Assembly (NCBI RefSeq): GCF_018613715.1
Contig: NZ_JAGGPT010000006.1
Coordinates: 988,748 to 1,052,747 of the forward strand
Origin: Chryseobacterium sp. ISL-6
Lineage (GTDB): Bacteria > Bacteroidota > Bacteroidia > Flavobacteriales > Weeksellaceae
DNA length: 64,000 nt
Direction of reading: 5' to 3'
Shown: piece by piece, positions 9,052-18,070 of the stretch
Layout of the letters: every line of letters starts with the position of its first letter
Numbering within the stretch: the first letter of the stretch is position 1
Program-made: the position numbers and the translations under genes
Notes under the pieces: model-generated
The model's input: only the letters and a program-made list of their open reading frames with translations
Databases searched by the model: none
Told to the model about the DNA's origin: nothing

Positions 9052-10185
9052 ATGAATGTAGGAATTATCGGTGCCGGAACTATGGGGATAGGCATCGCAC
9101 AAGTAGCCGCAACGAACGGGTGCAAAGTTTGGGTATATGACGCCAATCCAAAACAGGTAGAAACGGCAACTGTAGGTTTGGAAAAAACATTAACCAAACT
9201 GGTAGATAAGCAGAAAATTTCAGCAGAAAAGATGACTGAAATTTTAACAAATATTTGTATCGCTACAGAATTAAAAGATTTCAAAGACTGTGAATTAGTC
9301 ATTGAGGCCATTATAGAAAATAAAGAAATCAAAACCAAGGTTTTCACAGAATTAGAAAGTCATGTTTCTGAAAATTGTGTCATTGGTTCCAATACATCAT
9401 CCATTTCTATCACCTCTCTTGGTGCAGAATTAAAGAAACCTGAGCGTTTCATAGGAATTCATTTTTTCAATCCAGCACCATTAATGCCTTTGGTTGAAAT
9501 TATTCCCTCTTTATTAACAGAAAAATCTTTAGCAGAGAAAATCTATAACCTCATGAAAGAATGGGGAAAAACACCAGTGATTGCAAAAGATATTCCCGGG
9601 TTTATTGTTAACAGAATTGCCAGACCTTATTATGGAGAAGGTTTAAGAATTGTTGAAGAAAATATGGCAACACCGGAACAGGTGGATGATGCCATGAGAA
9701 CTTTAGGGAACTTTAAAATGGGACCGTTTGAACTAATGGATCTGATTGGTGTTGATGTTAATTTTTCGGTAACAACTACTGTTTACAAAGATTATTTTAA
9801 TGATCCTAAATACAAACCTTCTTTATTGCAACAGCGTATGTCTGAAGCTAAGCTTCATGGCAGAAAAACAGGAAAGGGCTTCTATGATTATGCTGAAGGA
9901 GCAGAGAAACCTGTTGCTCAAAAGGACGATGCATTATATCAACAAATATTTTTACGAATTATTTCTATGTTGATCAATGAAGCAGTTGAGGCAAAAAGAT
10001 TAGGTGTTGCTAATGATGAAGATATCGAATTGGCAATGCAGAAAGGGGTAAACTATCCGAAAGGATTACTAACCTGGGGAAAAGAAATAGGATATTCAAA
10101 AATTTCCGAAACCTTACAAAGTCTTTATGAAGAATATCAGGAAGAAAGATACAGACAAAGCCCACTGTTAAAAAAACTTTTTTAG
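9052..10185 (+). CDS. paaH: 3-hydroxyacyl-CoA dehydrogenase
   Basis: Oxidises 3-hydroxyadipyl-CoA with NAD+ to 3-oxoadipyl-CoA. The ATG at 9052 is preferred because it puts the Rossmann motif GAGTMGIGIA at residues 6-15, as in the family; an upstream in-frame ATG at 9013 lies in the repeat. 377 residues, a single dehydrogenase module. Catalytic IGIHFFNPAPLMPLVEI (His) and the C-terminal domain starting DIPGFIVNRI are present. Two bases separate its stop from the next gene's TTG. Confidence 0.94.
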   Translation: MNVGIIGAGTMGIGIAQVAATNGCKVWVYDANPKQVETATVGLEKTLTKLVDKQKISAEKMTEILTNICIATELKDFKDCELVIEAIIENKEIKTKVFTELESHVSENCVIGSNTSSISITSLGAELKKPERFIGIHFFNPAPLMPLVEIIPSLLTEKSLAEKIYNLMKEWGKTPVIAKDIPGFIVNRIARPYYGEGLRIVEENMATPEQVDDAMRTLGNFKMGPFELMDLIGVDVNFSVTTTVYKDYFNDPKYKPSLLQQRMSEAKLHGRKTGKGFYDYAEGAEKPVAQKDDALYQQIFLRIISMLINEAVEAKRLGVANDEDIELAMQKGVNYPKGLLTWGKEIGYSKISETLQSLYEEYQEERYRQSPLLKKLF

Positions 10186-10186
10186 T

Positions 10187-10504
10187 TTGGATAATAAGAA
10201 TCAGATAATAGATTTAGAGGTATTCAGAGTTGAATTGGAACTAAGGCTCCTAAATGAAAAACAATATTTGATTCAGGAACTTTCTTTGATCGAAGATTTT
10301 CAGGAAAGACTTGAATTATTAGGAAAATTTAATGATAAATATAAAGAGCTTATAAAAAGAATGGCCAATGAAAATGGGATTGATTTAAAATCTCTTTATC
10401 AATCTGGAACTCTTTCGTATGAGCAGATAATTCTTGGTAAAACGATGGGCATTTATGACAAATTGGTGGAAGAATTATATGAAGAAATAACAAGCGTAAA
10501 TTAA
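10187..10504 (+). CDS. small helical protein of unknown function in the paa unit
   Basis: 105 residues, acidic and apparently all helical, with no recognisable domain, signal peptide or cysteine. The start is a TTG one base after the paaH stop; no better start is available. The ORF ends two bases before paaI, so it is packed into the operon and surely co-transcribed. The heptad-like LELRLLNEKQYLIQELSLIED suggests a coiled coil. A chorismate-mutase-like helical fold is conceivable but unsupported. Confidence 0.75.
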   Translation: MDNKNQIIDLEVFRVELELRLLNEKQYLIQELSLIEDFQERLELLGKFNDKYKELIKRMANENGIDLKSLYQSGTLSYEQIILGKTMGIYDKLVEELYEEITSVN

Positions 10505-10506
10505 AA

Positions 10507-10920
10507 ATGAATCCGAGACAAGTTGCAGATTATATGCTCGATCAGGATTATTTCTCCCAATGGATGAATATCAAAATGATTGAGGTAAAAGAAAATTATT
10601 GTTTAATAGAGATGCCCATCAAAAAAGATATGATTAATGGGCTTAAAACGGTTCATGGAGGGGTTACATTTGCTTTTGCAGATTCCGCATTGGCCTTTTC
10701 GTCCAACAATACCGGAGATGCAGCTGTTGCGCTGAACTGTACGATCAATTTTACTAAAGCTGGAAAAGAAGGTGATATATTCAGAGCAGAAAGTAAATTG
10801 GTTAACAATACGAGAAGAACAGCGATCTATGATATTTTGATCACCAATCAAAACGAGGAGTTGATTGCAAAATTTGTAGGGACCGTTTATAAAATTGGAA
10901 AAAAAGTAACAGAATTATAA
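10507..10920 (+). CDS. paaI: hydroxyphenylacetyl-CoA thioesterase
   Basis: Hot-dog-fold thioesterase that releases CoA from dead-end intermediates of the phenylacetate pathway. 137 residues. The family motif is clear: KTVHGGVTFAFADSALAF, with HGG and the catalytic Asp. Starts two bases after the preceding unknown gene. Confidence 0.95.
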   Translation: MNPRQVADYMLDQDYFSQWMNIKMIEVKENYCLIEMPIKKDMINGLKTVHGGVTFAFADSALAFSSNNTGDAAVALNCTINFTKAGKEGDIFRAESKLVNNTRRTAIYDILITNQNEELIAKFVGTVYKIGKKVTEL

Positions 10921-10988
10921 AAAGATATGAGACATCAGATGAGCGTTTGTCTAAAATCTGAAGTTAGTATCTAAAAATCTAAATAAAA

Positions 10989-12194
10989 ATGAATAACGTT
11001 TACATCATAGATTATATCAGAACTCCTATTTCAAAACTACAGGGAGGTTTATCAGAAGTTAGAGCCGATGATTTGGCAGCAGTGGTTATCAAAGAAATTA
11101 TTGCCAGAAACCCTGAAGTTCCGGTAGAAGAAATTGAAGATGTTATTTTTGGATGTGCCAATCAGGCAGGAGAAGATAATCGTAACGTAGCAAGAATGGC
11201 TCTTTTATTAGCCGGGCTACCTTATAAAATAGGTGGTGAAACCGTAAATAGACTTTGTGCTTCAGGTATGTCGGCTGTTGCCAATGCGTTCAGATCTATT
11301 GCTTCTGGTGAGGGAGAAATTTATATCGCTGGCGGAGTAGAACATATGACCCGTTCACCGTATGTAATGTCAAAACCAAGTGCAGCTTTTGGAAGAGATA
11401 GCCAGATGTTTGATACCACTTTCGGATGGCGTTTTATCAACCCTAAAATGAAAGAACTATATGGTGTTGATGGAATGGGAGATACTGCTGAGAATCTTGC
11501 AGATATGCATAATATCAGTAGAGAGGATCAGGATAAATTTGCGCTTTGGTCTCAACAAAAAGCTACAAAAGCCCAGGAAAGTGGAAGATTGGCAGAAGAA
11601 ATTGTAAAAGTGGAGATTCCACAAAGAAAAGGAGAGGCTAAGATTTTTGATAAGGATGAATTTATTAAACCAACTTCATCTATGGAAGGTTTGGGGAAAC
11701 TTCGTCCCGCTTTTAGAAAGGAAGGAACTGTAACAGCTGGAAATGCTTCTGGAATGAATGATGGTGCTGCAGCACTTATTTTAGCAAGTGAAGAAGCGGT
11801 TCAGAAATATGGTTTAAAACCAAAAGCAAAGATCTTAGGATCAGCTGTAGCCGGTGTTGAGCCAAGAATCATGGGAATTGGTCCTGTAGAAGCTACACAA
11901 AAACTATTGAAGAGATTAAATCTTTCATTAGAAGACATAGACATCATTGAATTGAACGAAGCTTTTGCTGCACAAGCTTTAGCAGTAACAAGAAGCTTAG
12001 GATTAAAAGATGATGATACAAGAGTGAATCCAAATGGAGGCGCAATTGCCATTGGACATCCACTTGGTGTTTCAGGAGCAAGAATTATTGGTTCTGCAGC
12101 AATGGAACTTCAAAAGCAAGATAAAAAATATGCATTATGTACCCTTTGTATCGGTGTCGGTCAGGGATATGCAATGGTTATTGAAAAAATTTAG
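10989..12194 (+). CDS. paaJ: 3-oxoadipyl-CoA thiolase
   Basis: Splits 3-oxoadipyl-CoA to succinyl-CoA and acetyl-CoA, and also 3-oxo-5,6-dehydrosuberyl-CoA. 401 residues, full length. Active-site Cys90 in NRLCASGMSA, His357 in IAIGHPLGVSGAR and Cys387 in LCIGVGQG. The 68-base spacer before it carries decayed repeat sequence of the GACATCAGAT type. Confidence 0.95.
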   Translation: MNNVYIIDYIRTPISKLQGGLSEVRADDLAAVVIKEIIARNPEVPVEEIEDVIFGCANQAGEDNRNVARMALLLAGLPYKIGGETVNRLCASGMSAVANAFRSIASGEGEIYIAGGVEHMTRSPYVMSKPSAAFGRDSQMFDTTFGWRFINPKMKELYGVDGMGDTAENLADMHNISREDQDKFALWSQQKATKAQESGRLAEEIVKVEIPQRKGEAKIFDKDEFIKPTSSMEGLGKLRPAFRKEGTVTAGNASGMNDGAAALILASEEAVQKYGLKPKAKILGSAVAGVEPRIMGIGPVEATQKLLKRLNLSLEDIDIIELNEAFAAQALAVTRSLGLKDDDTRVNPNGGAIAIGHPLGVSGARIIGSAAMELQKQDKKYALCTLCIGVGQGYAMVIEKI

Positions 12195-12212
12195 CTTACT
12201 AATGTAACGATC

Positions 12213-12290
12213 TAACAATGTATCAGTGTAACAATATTGATGTAATGTTGAAATGTTAATATTGTTCACTGGTAAACTGATACATTGTTA
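12213..12290. repeat. long hairpin between paaJ and paaY
   Basis: Outer arms of 15 perfect bases, TAACAATGTATCAGT (12213-12227) and ACTGATACATTGTTA (12276-12290), plus inner arms AACAATATT (12230-12238) and AATATTGTT (12258-12266). There is no T-run typical of a terminator. The right end TACATTGTTAAAAT lies 18 bases before paaY. Confidence 0.7.
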
Positions 12291-12312
12291 AAATAAATTA
12301 ATTAAAAATACG

Positions 12313-12906
12313 ATGAACATCTATTCATATCATGGGATCCGTCCGGTAATCAAACCATCGGCGTATATTCATCCACAAGCTGTGATTATTGGTAATGTGG
12401 AAATTGGCGAAGAAGTTTATATAGGACCCAATGCTGTCATTCGTGGAGATTGGGGTAAGATTATTATAAAAGATGGAGCTAATGTTCAGGAAAACTGTAC
12501 ACTCCATGTTTTTCCAAATATTGAAACTATTTTAGAAGAATCTGCTCATATTGGTCATGGGGCGATCATCCATTCAGGACATATTGGTAAAAATTGTTTG
12601 GTTGGAATGAATGCTGTGGTAATGGATAAGGCAGTGATTGGTGCTGAATGTATTATTGGAGCTTTAGCCTTTGTTCCTGCCAATTTCGTATGTGAACCAC
12701 GAAAGTTAATTGTTGGAAGTCCTGCAAAGGTTATTCGTGATGTCTCTGATGATATGATTCGTTGGAAAACAGAAGGGACGAAATTGTACCAGGAATTAGC
12801 AAGAGAAGGAAAAGAAGCTATTTTGCCTTGTGAACCATTCTCTGAATTTGTAGAACAAACACCAACCAAAATTGTAGATTACAGTATTTGGGCAGATATT
12901 AAGTAA
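12313..12906 (+). CDS. paaY: PaaY, hexapeptide-repeat thioesterase/carbonic anhydrase-like protein
   Basis: Left-handed beta-helix protein of the gamma-carbonic-anhydrase type that helps remove inhibitory CoA thioesters in paa clusters. 197 residues. Hexapeptide turns run from about residue 18 to 145 with the metal-binding histidines in TLHVFPN and AHIGHGAIIHSGHIG. Separated from paaJ by a 78-base hairpin repeat. Confidence 0.9.
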   Translation: MNIYSYHGIRPVIKPSAYIHPQAVIIGNVEIGEEVYIGPNAVIRGDWGKIIIKDGANVQENCTLHVFPNIETILEESAHIGHGAIIHSGHIGKNCLVGMNAVVMDKAVIGAECIIGALAFVPANFVCEPRKLIVGSPAKVIRDVSDDMIRWKTEGTKLYQELAREGKEAILPCEPFSEFVEQTPTKIVDYSIWADIK

Positions 12907-12908
12907 TT

Positions 12909-13736
12909 ATGATCAAAAAGATTTTCATCCTGTGTAGTATTTTGTTTGCATTTCATTCGGCGATTTTAGCACAGAATGGAACAATAAAGCCACTTGCTAT
13001 CGGGGAAATTAGAACGTTAAAGTCTAAAATATTAAATGAAGAAAGGACTTTAAACATTTACCTCCCTCAAGGTTTTGATAAAACAAAATCATATCCGGTT
13101 ATTTATTTACTGGATGGAAGTATAAAGGAAGATTTTATTCATGTATCGGGATTAGTGCAGTTTTTTAATCAGATGTATGCGATGCCGGAAACTATTGTTG
13201 TGGGAATTGCAAATGTGGACCGAAAGAGAGATTTTACATTTCATACCGATTTAAAAGACCTACAAAAAGATTATCCTACAACTGGGCATTCCGATAAATT
13301 CATTAGTTTTTTTGAAAAAGAATTAAAACCATATGTAGAAAGTCAATTTAAAACAAGTGATACATATTTGTTTGGACAATCTCTTGGGGGGCTTTTGGCA
13401 ACTGAAATTTTATTGAAAAAACCTGAAATGTTCAATAATTATTTTATCATCAGTCCAAGTTTATGGTGGGATGATGAAAGCCTTTTAAACCAGGCAAAAG
13501 AATTACTTAGCAAATCACCAGATACGAAGAAGTTCGTGTATATCTCTGTAGGTAAAGGTGAGCACCCTGTTATGATAAAAGATGCAGAGTCTATTTATGA
13601 TGTTCTTAAAAATTCGGGTAAGAAAAACTGGACCATAGAATATAAAATGATGGAAGGGGATAACCATGCTACTATCTTACATAGAAGTTTGTATGAGGGA
13701 CTGGTGAAATTATTTCCTTATCAAGAACCAAAATAG
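12909..13736 (+). CDS. secreted alpha/beta-hydrolase, esterase-D-like
   Basis: 275 residues with a signal peptide (residues 1-21, ending ...SAILAQ). The family resembles the ferric-siderophore/esterase-D-like hydrolases. Nucleophile elbow GQSLGG, substrate loop SPSLWWDD, and catalytic His in GDNHATILHRSLYEGL. It starts two bases after paaY and may be co-transcribed, but a role in phenylacetate use is not evident. Substrate unknown. Confidence 0.85.
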   Translation: MIKKIFILCSILFAFHSAILAQNGTIKPLAIGEIRTLKSKILNEERTLNIYLPQGFDKTKSYPVIYLLDGSIKEDFIHVSGLVQFFNQMYAMPETIVVGIANVDRKRDFTFHTDLKDLQKDYPTTGHSDKFISFFEKELKPYVESQFKTSDTYLFGQSLGGLLATEILLKKPEMFNNYFIISPSLWWDDESLLNQAKELLSKSPDTKKFVYISVGKGEHPVMIKDAESIYDVLKNSGKKNWTIEYKMMEGDNHATILHRSLYEGLVKLFPYQEPK

Positions 13737-13750
13737 GTAATATTAAAATA

Positions 13751-14017
13751 ATGAATAATATCCTTAGTAAATATTGGTATTTGATTTTGATGGTATTTAT
13801 TACAATCAATTTTCTAGGATTTTATTTCATGGAAGAATCAATTGGTATTTCCGATGCTTTAGAACATGCAGAGTCGAATGAAATGATTCAAAGGTTTAAA
13901 GGTAAAGATTTTTGATATTCCAGTAGTAGCTCATTGTTTTTAGTTTTAGACATCACAATTATTTTATTGGTGGGTTATCTACTAATAATTAAACTTTTAA
14001 AATTAAATAAAAATTAA
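13751..14017 (+). pseudogene. small membrane protein gene interrupted by an in-frame TGA
   Basis: The ATG at 13751 opens a 54-residue ORF with one transmembrane helix (YWYLILMVFITINFLGFYF), ending at a TGA (13913-13915). The same frame continues for 33 further codons without a stop to TAA at 14015-14017 and encodes a second clear transmembrane helix (LFLVLDITIILLVGYLLIIK) with a basic tail. The simplest reading is an 88-codon two-helix protein with one nonsense codon, or a sequencing error there. The 54-residue product could still be made. Function unknown. Confidence 0.45.
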
Positions 14018-14036
14018 TAAATCTAAGCTGTTTATC

Positions 14037-14882
14037 ATGAAAAGACTCTTATTAATATTAACCTTATTTTTGAGTTTTATCTTAAATGCTCAAAATTCCA
14101 TTCCGTTTACACTTAATGAGTATGGGCATATTATGATTAAGGTGAAGGTGGATAATGTCGAAGGTAATTTTATATTTGATACAGGAGCTGGGCTTAATGT
14201 GTACTTCGAAAAATTTGCGAAAAAACTGGCAAAAAAAGAATCTTATAATTTTTTTGTAGGACATAGAGCGACAGGAGAAGCTATAGATTGTCCGCTTTAT
14301 CGGTCTGAAAATCTTGTAATAGGGAAAAATAATTTCAAAGATCAGACTTATAGTACTTTTGATGTAGATTTTCCCAATATAGATGGCTTGATCTCTCTTC
14401 ATACATTTCAGAATTTACCAGTGACCATTGATTATGAAAAAAGCGAATTGGTCTTTGGAGATATAAAAAATTCAGACAAGAAAAAATTTATTGATATACG
14501 GATAGCCGATGAGGCAGGTAAAGCAATTGATATTTTTACGAATGTAAAAGTAAATAATAAAATCACTATTCAGGTCTCTCTGGATTCTGGATCAGGAAAG
14601 GGAGCTTATAGTTTTAGTTCACGCTTTTTAGATGTCTTGGGATTAAATAAAGCTGATTTTAAAACCATAGAGGCAAAGAGTGATTTTAATAATGAAAAAT
14701 CTAATAAAGTATATAATGGAAGTGTTGCAGAAATTGCGACCGTAAATGGGCTGGCTAAAGTTGAGAATCCTAAAGCTCGTTTTGTGGATGGGCTCATATA
14801 CGAAGGTATAACAGGTATTGACTGGATTGGAAAAAAGATTACAATCAGTATTCCAGATAAGAAAATATACATTATAAAATAA
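14037..14882 (+). CDS. secreted retropepsin-like aspartyl protease
   Basis: 281 residues, signal peptide 1-18 (ending LNAQ). Two retropepsin-type half-motifs: FDTGAG (near 47) and LDSGSGKG (near 183), each followed by hydrophobic flap-like strands. Two motifs in one chain suggest an intramolecular pseudo-dimer, as in eukaryotic-type pepsins and clan AA bacterial proteins. Placed between paaY and paaZ without an obvious link to the pathway. Substrate unknown. Confidence 0.8.
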   Translation: MKRLLLILTLFLSFILNAQNSIPFTLNEYGHIMIKVKVDNVEGNFIFDTGAGLNVYFEKFAKKLAKKESYNFFVGHRATGEAIDCPLYRSENLVIGKNNFKDQTYSTFDVDFPNIDGLISLHTFQNLPVTIDYEKSELVFGDIKNSDKKKFIDIRIADEAGKAIDIFTNVKVNNKITIQVSLDSGSGKGAYSFSSRFLDVLGLNKADFKTIEAKSDFNNEKSNKVYNGSVAEIATVNGLAKVENPKARFVDGLIYEGITGIDWIGKKITISIPDKKIYIIK

Positions 14883-14924
14883 ATAAGACAAAATCTATAT
14901 TTACAGTAAACTCTGTTTTAAATT

Positions 14925-17420
14925 ATGGAAAAATTAAAGAATTATATCTACGGAGAATGGGTAGAAGGTACCGGAGGCGGTATTCCTTTGTATAATGCTG
15001 TTACTGGTGAACAAGTTGCTGTTTCAGATACAGAAGGACTTAATTTTGAACAAGCTCTTGATTTCGGAAGAACGATAGGCTACAAAAACTTATCCTCCAT
15101 GACTTTCTATGATAGAGGGGAAATGCTAAAAAAAGTAGCATTATACCTATTAGAAAGGAAGAAGAAATATTACGAATTATCTTACAAAACAGGAGCAACA
15201 CATATCGATTCATGGGTAGATATAGAAGGAGGTTTTGGTACTTTCTTTACCTATTCGGGATTAGCGAAAAGAATGCTTCCTAATACCCCATTTTGGGTAG
15301 ATGGAGATACACAGAAAATCTCTGCTAACGGAACTCATTTAGGAACCCATATTTTAACACCTAGTGAAGGAGTCTCTGTGCAGATCAATGCTTACAACTT
15401 TCCGGTTTGGGGAATGCTGGAGAAATTATCAACTTCTTTATTGGCGGGAGTTCCATCTATTGTGAAGCCTTCACCTTTTGGTTCTTATTTGACGAATGCA
15501 GTATTTCAGGATATGATCGAAAGTGGTGTACTTCCTGAAGGTGCTGTACAATTGGTTTGTGGGGAACCTGGAAATATTCTGGATTATGTTCAGGATGGGG
15601 ATTCCGTATTATTTACAGGATCTGCCAATACGGGGAGAAAATTAAAATCCTTATCATCTGTTGCTGGAAATGCAGTACGTTTCAATATGGAGGCCGATTC
15701 TCTAAATTGCTCGATTCTTGGATTGGATGCAAAACCAGGAACTCCGGAATTTGATTTATTTATCAAAGAAGTTCGAAATGAGATGACAACCAAAGCCGGA
15801 CAGAAATGTACCGCAATCAGAAGAATTATTGTTCCTGAGAATTTAATAGGTGATGTTCAGAATGCATTGTCTAAAGCTTTGGATCAGACAAAAATAGGAA
15901 ACCCTTTAAGCAGGGAAACAAAAATGGGATCTTTAGTTGGAAAACAACAATATGATGAGGTTTTGAGAAAAATAAATATTTTAAAAACTGAAACCGAACT
16001 GGTATACGATGGGAAGCATGAGCTTATAGATGCTGATTATGAAAAAGGTTCATTTATGAGTCCTAAGTTATTCTTAAATGATAAACCTTTCGAAAAGAAT
16101 ATCTCTCATGATGTAGAAGCCTTCGGACCTGTTTCTACATTAATGCCTTACAAAGATGCAGAAGAAGCTGCGGCATTGGCAAAAAGAGGAAAAGGAAGTT
16201 TGGTGGGGTCTATTATTTCTAATGATGATCAGTTTGTTGCTGAAACTTCTTGGAAAATGGCTTCTCAGCATGGAAGAATTTATGTGCTGAACAGAGATAA
16301 TGCTAAAGAAAGTACAGGTCACGGTTCACCACTTCCAACTTTGATGCACGGAGGTCCTGGTAGAGCTGGAGGTGGAGAGGAAATGGGTGGCTTAAGTGGT
16401 CTTCATTTCTTTCTTCAAAAAACAGCTATTCAGGGATCACCTGATATCCTGACAGCTATTACTAAAGTATATCAGCAGGGAGCAGAGAAAAAAATGGCGG
16501 ATAAGCATCCGTTTCAGAAATATTTTGAAGATGTTGAGGTTGGAGATTCACTGGAAACAGCAGGCAGGACAGTTACCGATGCAGATATCGTTAATTTCTC
16601 TAATGTTTCATGGGATCACTTCTATGCACATACCGATGCAACAAGTCTTACAGGAACGATCTTTGATAAAACCGTAGCCCATGGATATTTCATTCTTTCT
16701 GCAGCAGCAGGATTATTTGTTTCAGGTAAGAAAGGACCGGTAATCGCAAATTATGGATTGGAAAACTGTTCGTTCTTTAAGCCTGTTTATGCTGGAGATA
16801 CCATTACAGTTTATTTAACAGCGAAAGAAAAAATCAATAGAGGGGTAAAAGGAAGAAACATCCCTTCAGGGGTTGTAAAATGGTTGGTCGAGGTAATCAA
16901 TCAAAGGGATGAGGTGGTTTGTGTGGCTACAATTTTAACATTGGTTGCAAAAAAATCTCCTTTTATCGATTTAAACCTGAAGAATATTCAAAAAATCTTA
17001 AATGGTTTAACTGAAAATACCCAATCAAATTGGGGGAAAATGTCTCCACAACAGATGATTGAACATCTTGAACATGCAGTTTTGGTAAGTTTAGGCGAAC
17101 CAGAAGCTGAAAAATGTTTCACACCAGAGGAGCAATTGGAAAAATGGCAGGATTCTTTATACAATCACAGAAAAATGCCGAAAAATTTTCCAGCACCTTT
17201 CCTGGCTGAAGATGAGACTTTGTTAGATTTACGTCATAAAAATCTTGAAATTGCTAAGCAGTCTTTCATGGATAACTTGAAAAGATTCTCAATTTACTAC
17301 AAAGAAAATCCACAGGCAGAACATGCTAATTTTGTGTTTGGGAAGCTTAATAAAGAAATGTGGGAACTGATGCATAAAAAACATTTTACACATCACTTTG
17401 AACAGTTTGGATTAATTTAA
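14925..17420 (+). CDS. paaZ: PaaZ oxepin-CoA hydrolase/aldehyde dehydrogenase with extra C-terminal DUF1569-like domain
   Basis: Bifunctional ring-opening enzyme: a MaoC-type hydratase opens oxepin-CoA and an NADP-dependent aldehyde dehydrogenase oxidises the product. 831 residues against about 680 in Escherichia coli. Aldehyde dehydrogenase about 1-510, with Glu in MEADSLNC and catalytic Cys in GQKCTAIRR. MaoC domain about 525-675 with DHFYAHTD and VAHGYFILSAAAGLF. The extra 150 residues contain MSPQQMIEHLEHAV and a closing HFTHHFEQFGLI, typical of DUF1569/DinB-like four-helix proteins. A weak own promoter (TATATTTA, 14896-14903) precedes it, and a strong terminator follows. Confidence 0.95.
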   Translation: MEKLKNYIYGEWVEGTGGGIPLYNAVTGEQVAVSDTEGLNFEQALDFGRTIGYKNLSSMTFYDRGEMLKKVALYLLERKKKYYELSYKTGATHIDSWVDIEGGFGTFFTYSGLAKRMLPNTPFWVDGDTQKISANGTHLGTHILTPSEGVSVQINAYNFPVWGMLEKLSTSLLAGVPSIVKPSPFGSYLTNAVFQDMIESGVLPEGAVQLVCGEPGNILDYVQDGDSVLFTGSANTGRKLKSLSSVAGNAVRFNMEADSLNCSILGLDAKPGTPEFDLFIKEVRNEMTTKAGQKCTAIRRIIVPENLIGDVQNALSKALDQTKIGNPLSRETKMGSLVGKQQYDEVLRKINILKTETELVYDGKHELIDADYEKGSFMSPKLFLNDKPFEKNISHDVEAFGPVSTLMPYKDAEEAAALAKRGKGSLVGSIISNDDQFVAETSWKMASQHGRIYVLNRDNAKESTGHGSPLPTLMHGGPGRAGGGEEMGGLSGLHFFLQKTAIQGSPDILTAITKVYQQGAEKKMADKHPFQKYFEDVEVGDSLETAGRTVTDADIVNFSNVSWDHFYAHTDATSLTGTIFDKTVAHGYFILSAAAGLFVSGKKGPVIANYGLENCSFFKPVYAGDTITVYLTAKEKINRGVKGRNIPSGVVKWLVEVINQRDEVVCVATILTLVAKKSPFIDLNLKNIQKILNGLTENTQSNWGKMSPQQMIEHLEHAVLVSLGEPEAEKCFTPEEQLEKWQDSLYNHRKMPKNFPAPFLAEDETLLDLRHKNLEIAKQSFMDNLKRFSIYYKENPQAEHANFVFGKLNKEMWELMHKKHFTHHFEQFGLI

Positions 17421-17442
17421 TTCAAAATAAATAATGATATTT

Positions 17443-17469
17443 GAGGGAGCTTTGTTGGCTCCCTTTTTT
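17443..17469 (+). terminator. rho-independent terminator after paaZ
   Basis: Stem AGGGAGC / GCTCCCT with a seven-base loop and a run of six T. It excludes the open start at 17434 for the next gene, because that start would place the terminator inside the coding region. Confidence 0.85.
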
Positions 17470-17484
17470 AATCAACAAAATACT

Positions 17485-18021
17485 ATGGAATTAAAATTTT
17501 TTAAGGATTTCGATTTTACCGATTTTTGGGATAATGATGACTATTCCATAAAAGAATATATAGAAATTTTTCCTAATGATGAATTAATTACATCTATTGA
17601 GCAAGACTTAGGATATAGATTACCAGACTCTTACATCGAGCTCATGAAATTTCAAAATGGAGGAATGCCAAAAAAGAACTGCTTTCCGACTTCCGAAACC
17701 ACTTCCTGGGCTGAGGATCACGTTGCAATTACTGGAATTATGGGAATCGGAAGAAATAAACAGTATTCTATTTGTGGAGCGTTGGGAAGCCAATTTATGA
17801 TTGCCGAATGGGAGTATCCTGATGATGGGGTTTATATTTGTGATTGTCCTTCCGCTGGACATGATATGATTCTACTGGATTATTCAAAATGTGGTAAAAA
17901 GGGCGAGCCGGAAGTGGTGCATGTAGATCAGGAAAATGATTACAAAAAAACATTTCTTGCAAAAGATTTTGAAACTTTCATTAAAGGCCTAAAAGATGAA
18001 GAAGAATTTGATTACAATTAA
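17485..18021 (+). CDS. SMI1/KNR4 (SUKH) family protein
   Basis: 178 residues from the ATG at 17485. The SUKH signature is visible: a helix with SIEQDLGYRLPDSYIELMKFQNGG, then strands including GIMGIGRNKQY and HDMILLDY. It is acidic and cytoplasmic. SUKH proteins are often immunity proteins of polymorphic toxins or housekeeping orphans. The neighbour downstream (DUF4241) is another family seen near toxins, but no toxin gene is present here. Confidence 0.85.
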   Translation: MELKFFKDFDFTDFWDNDDYSIKEYIEIFPNDELITSIEQDLGYRLPDSYIELMKFQNGGMPKKNCFPTSETTSWAEDHVAITGIMGIGRNKQYSICGALGSQFMIAEWEYPDDGVYICDCPSAGHDMILLDYSKCGKKGEPEVVHVDQENDYKKTFLAKDFETFIKGLKDEEEFDYN

Positions 18022-18070
18022 ATAAGGCTGTAATTTTAAGACTTAATTCAAATTATAAAATATAAAAATA

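Noticed and set aside
17434..17484. Upstream ATG that would extend the SUKH protein by 17 residues
   Set aside because: The extension runs through a perfect rho-independent terminator (17443-17469) and is not part of the family; the ATG at 17485 is used.
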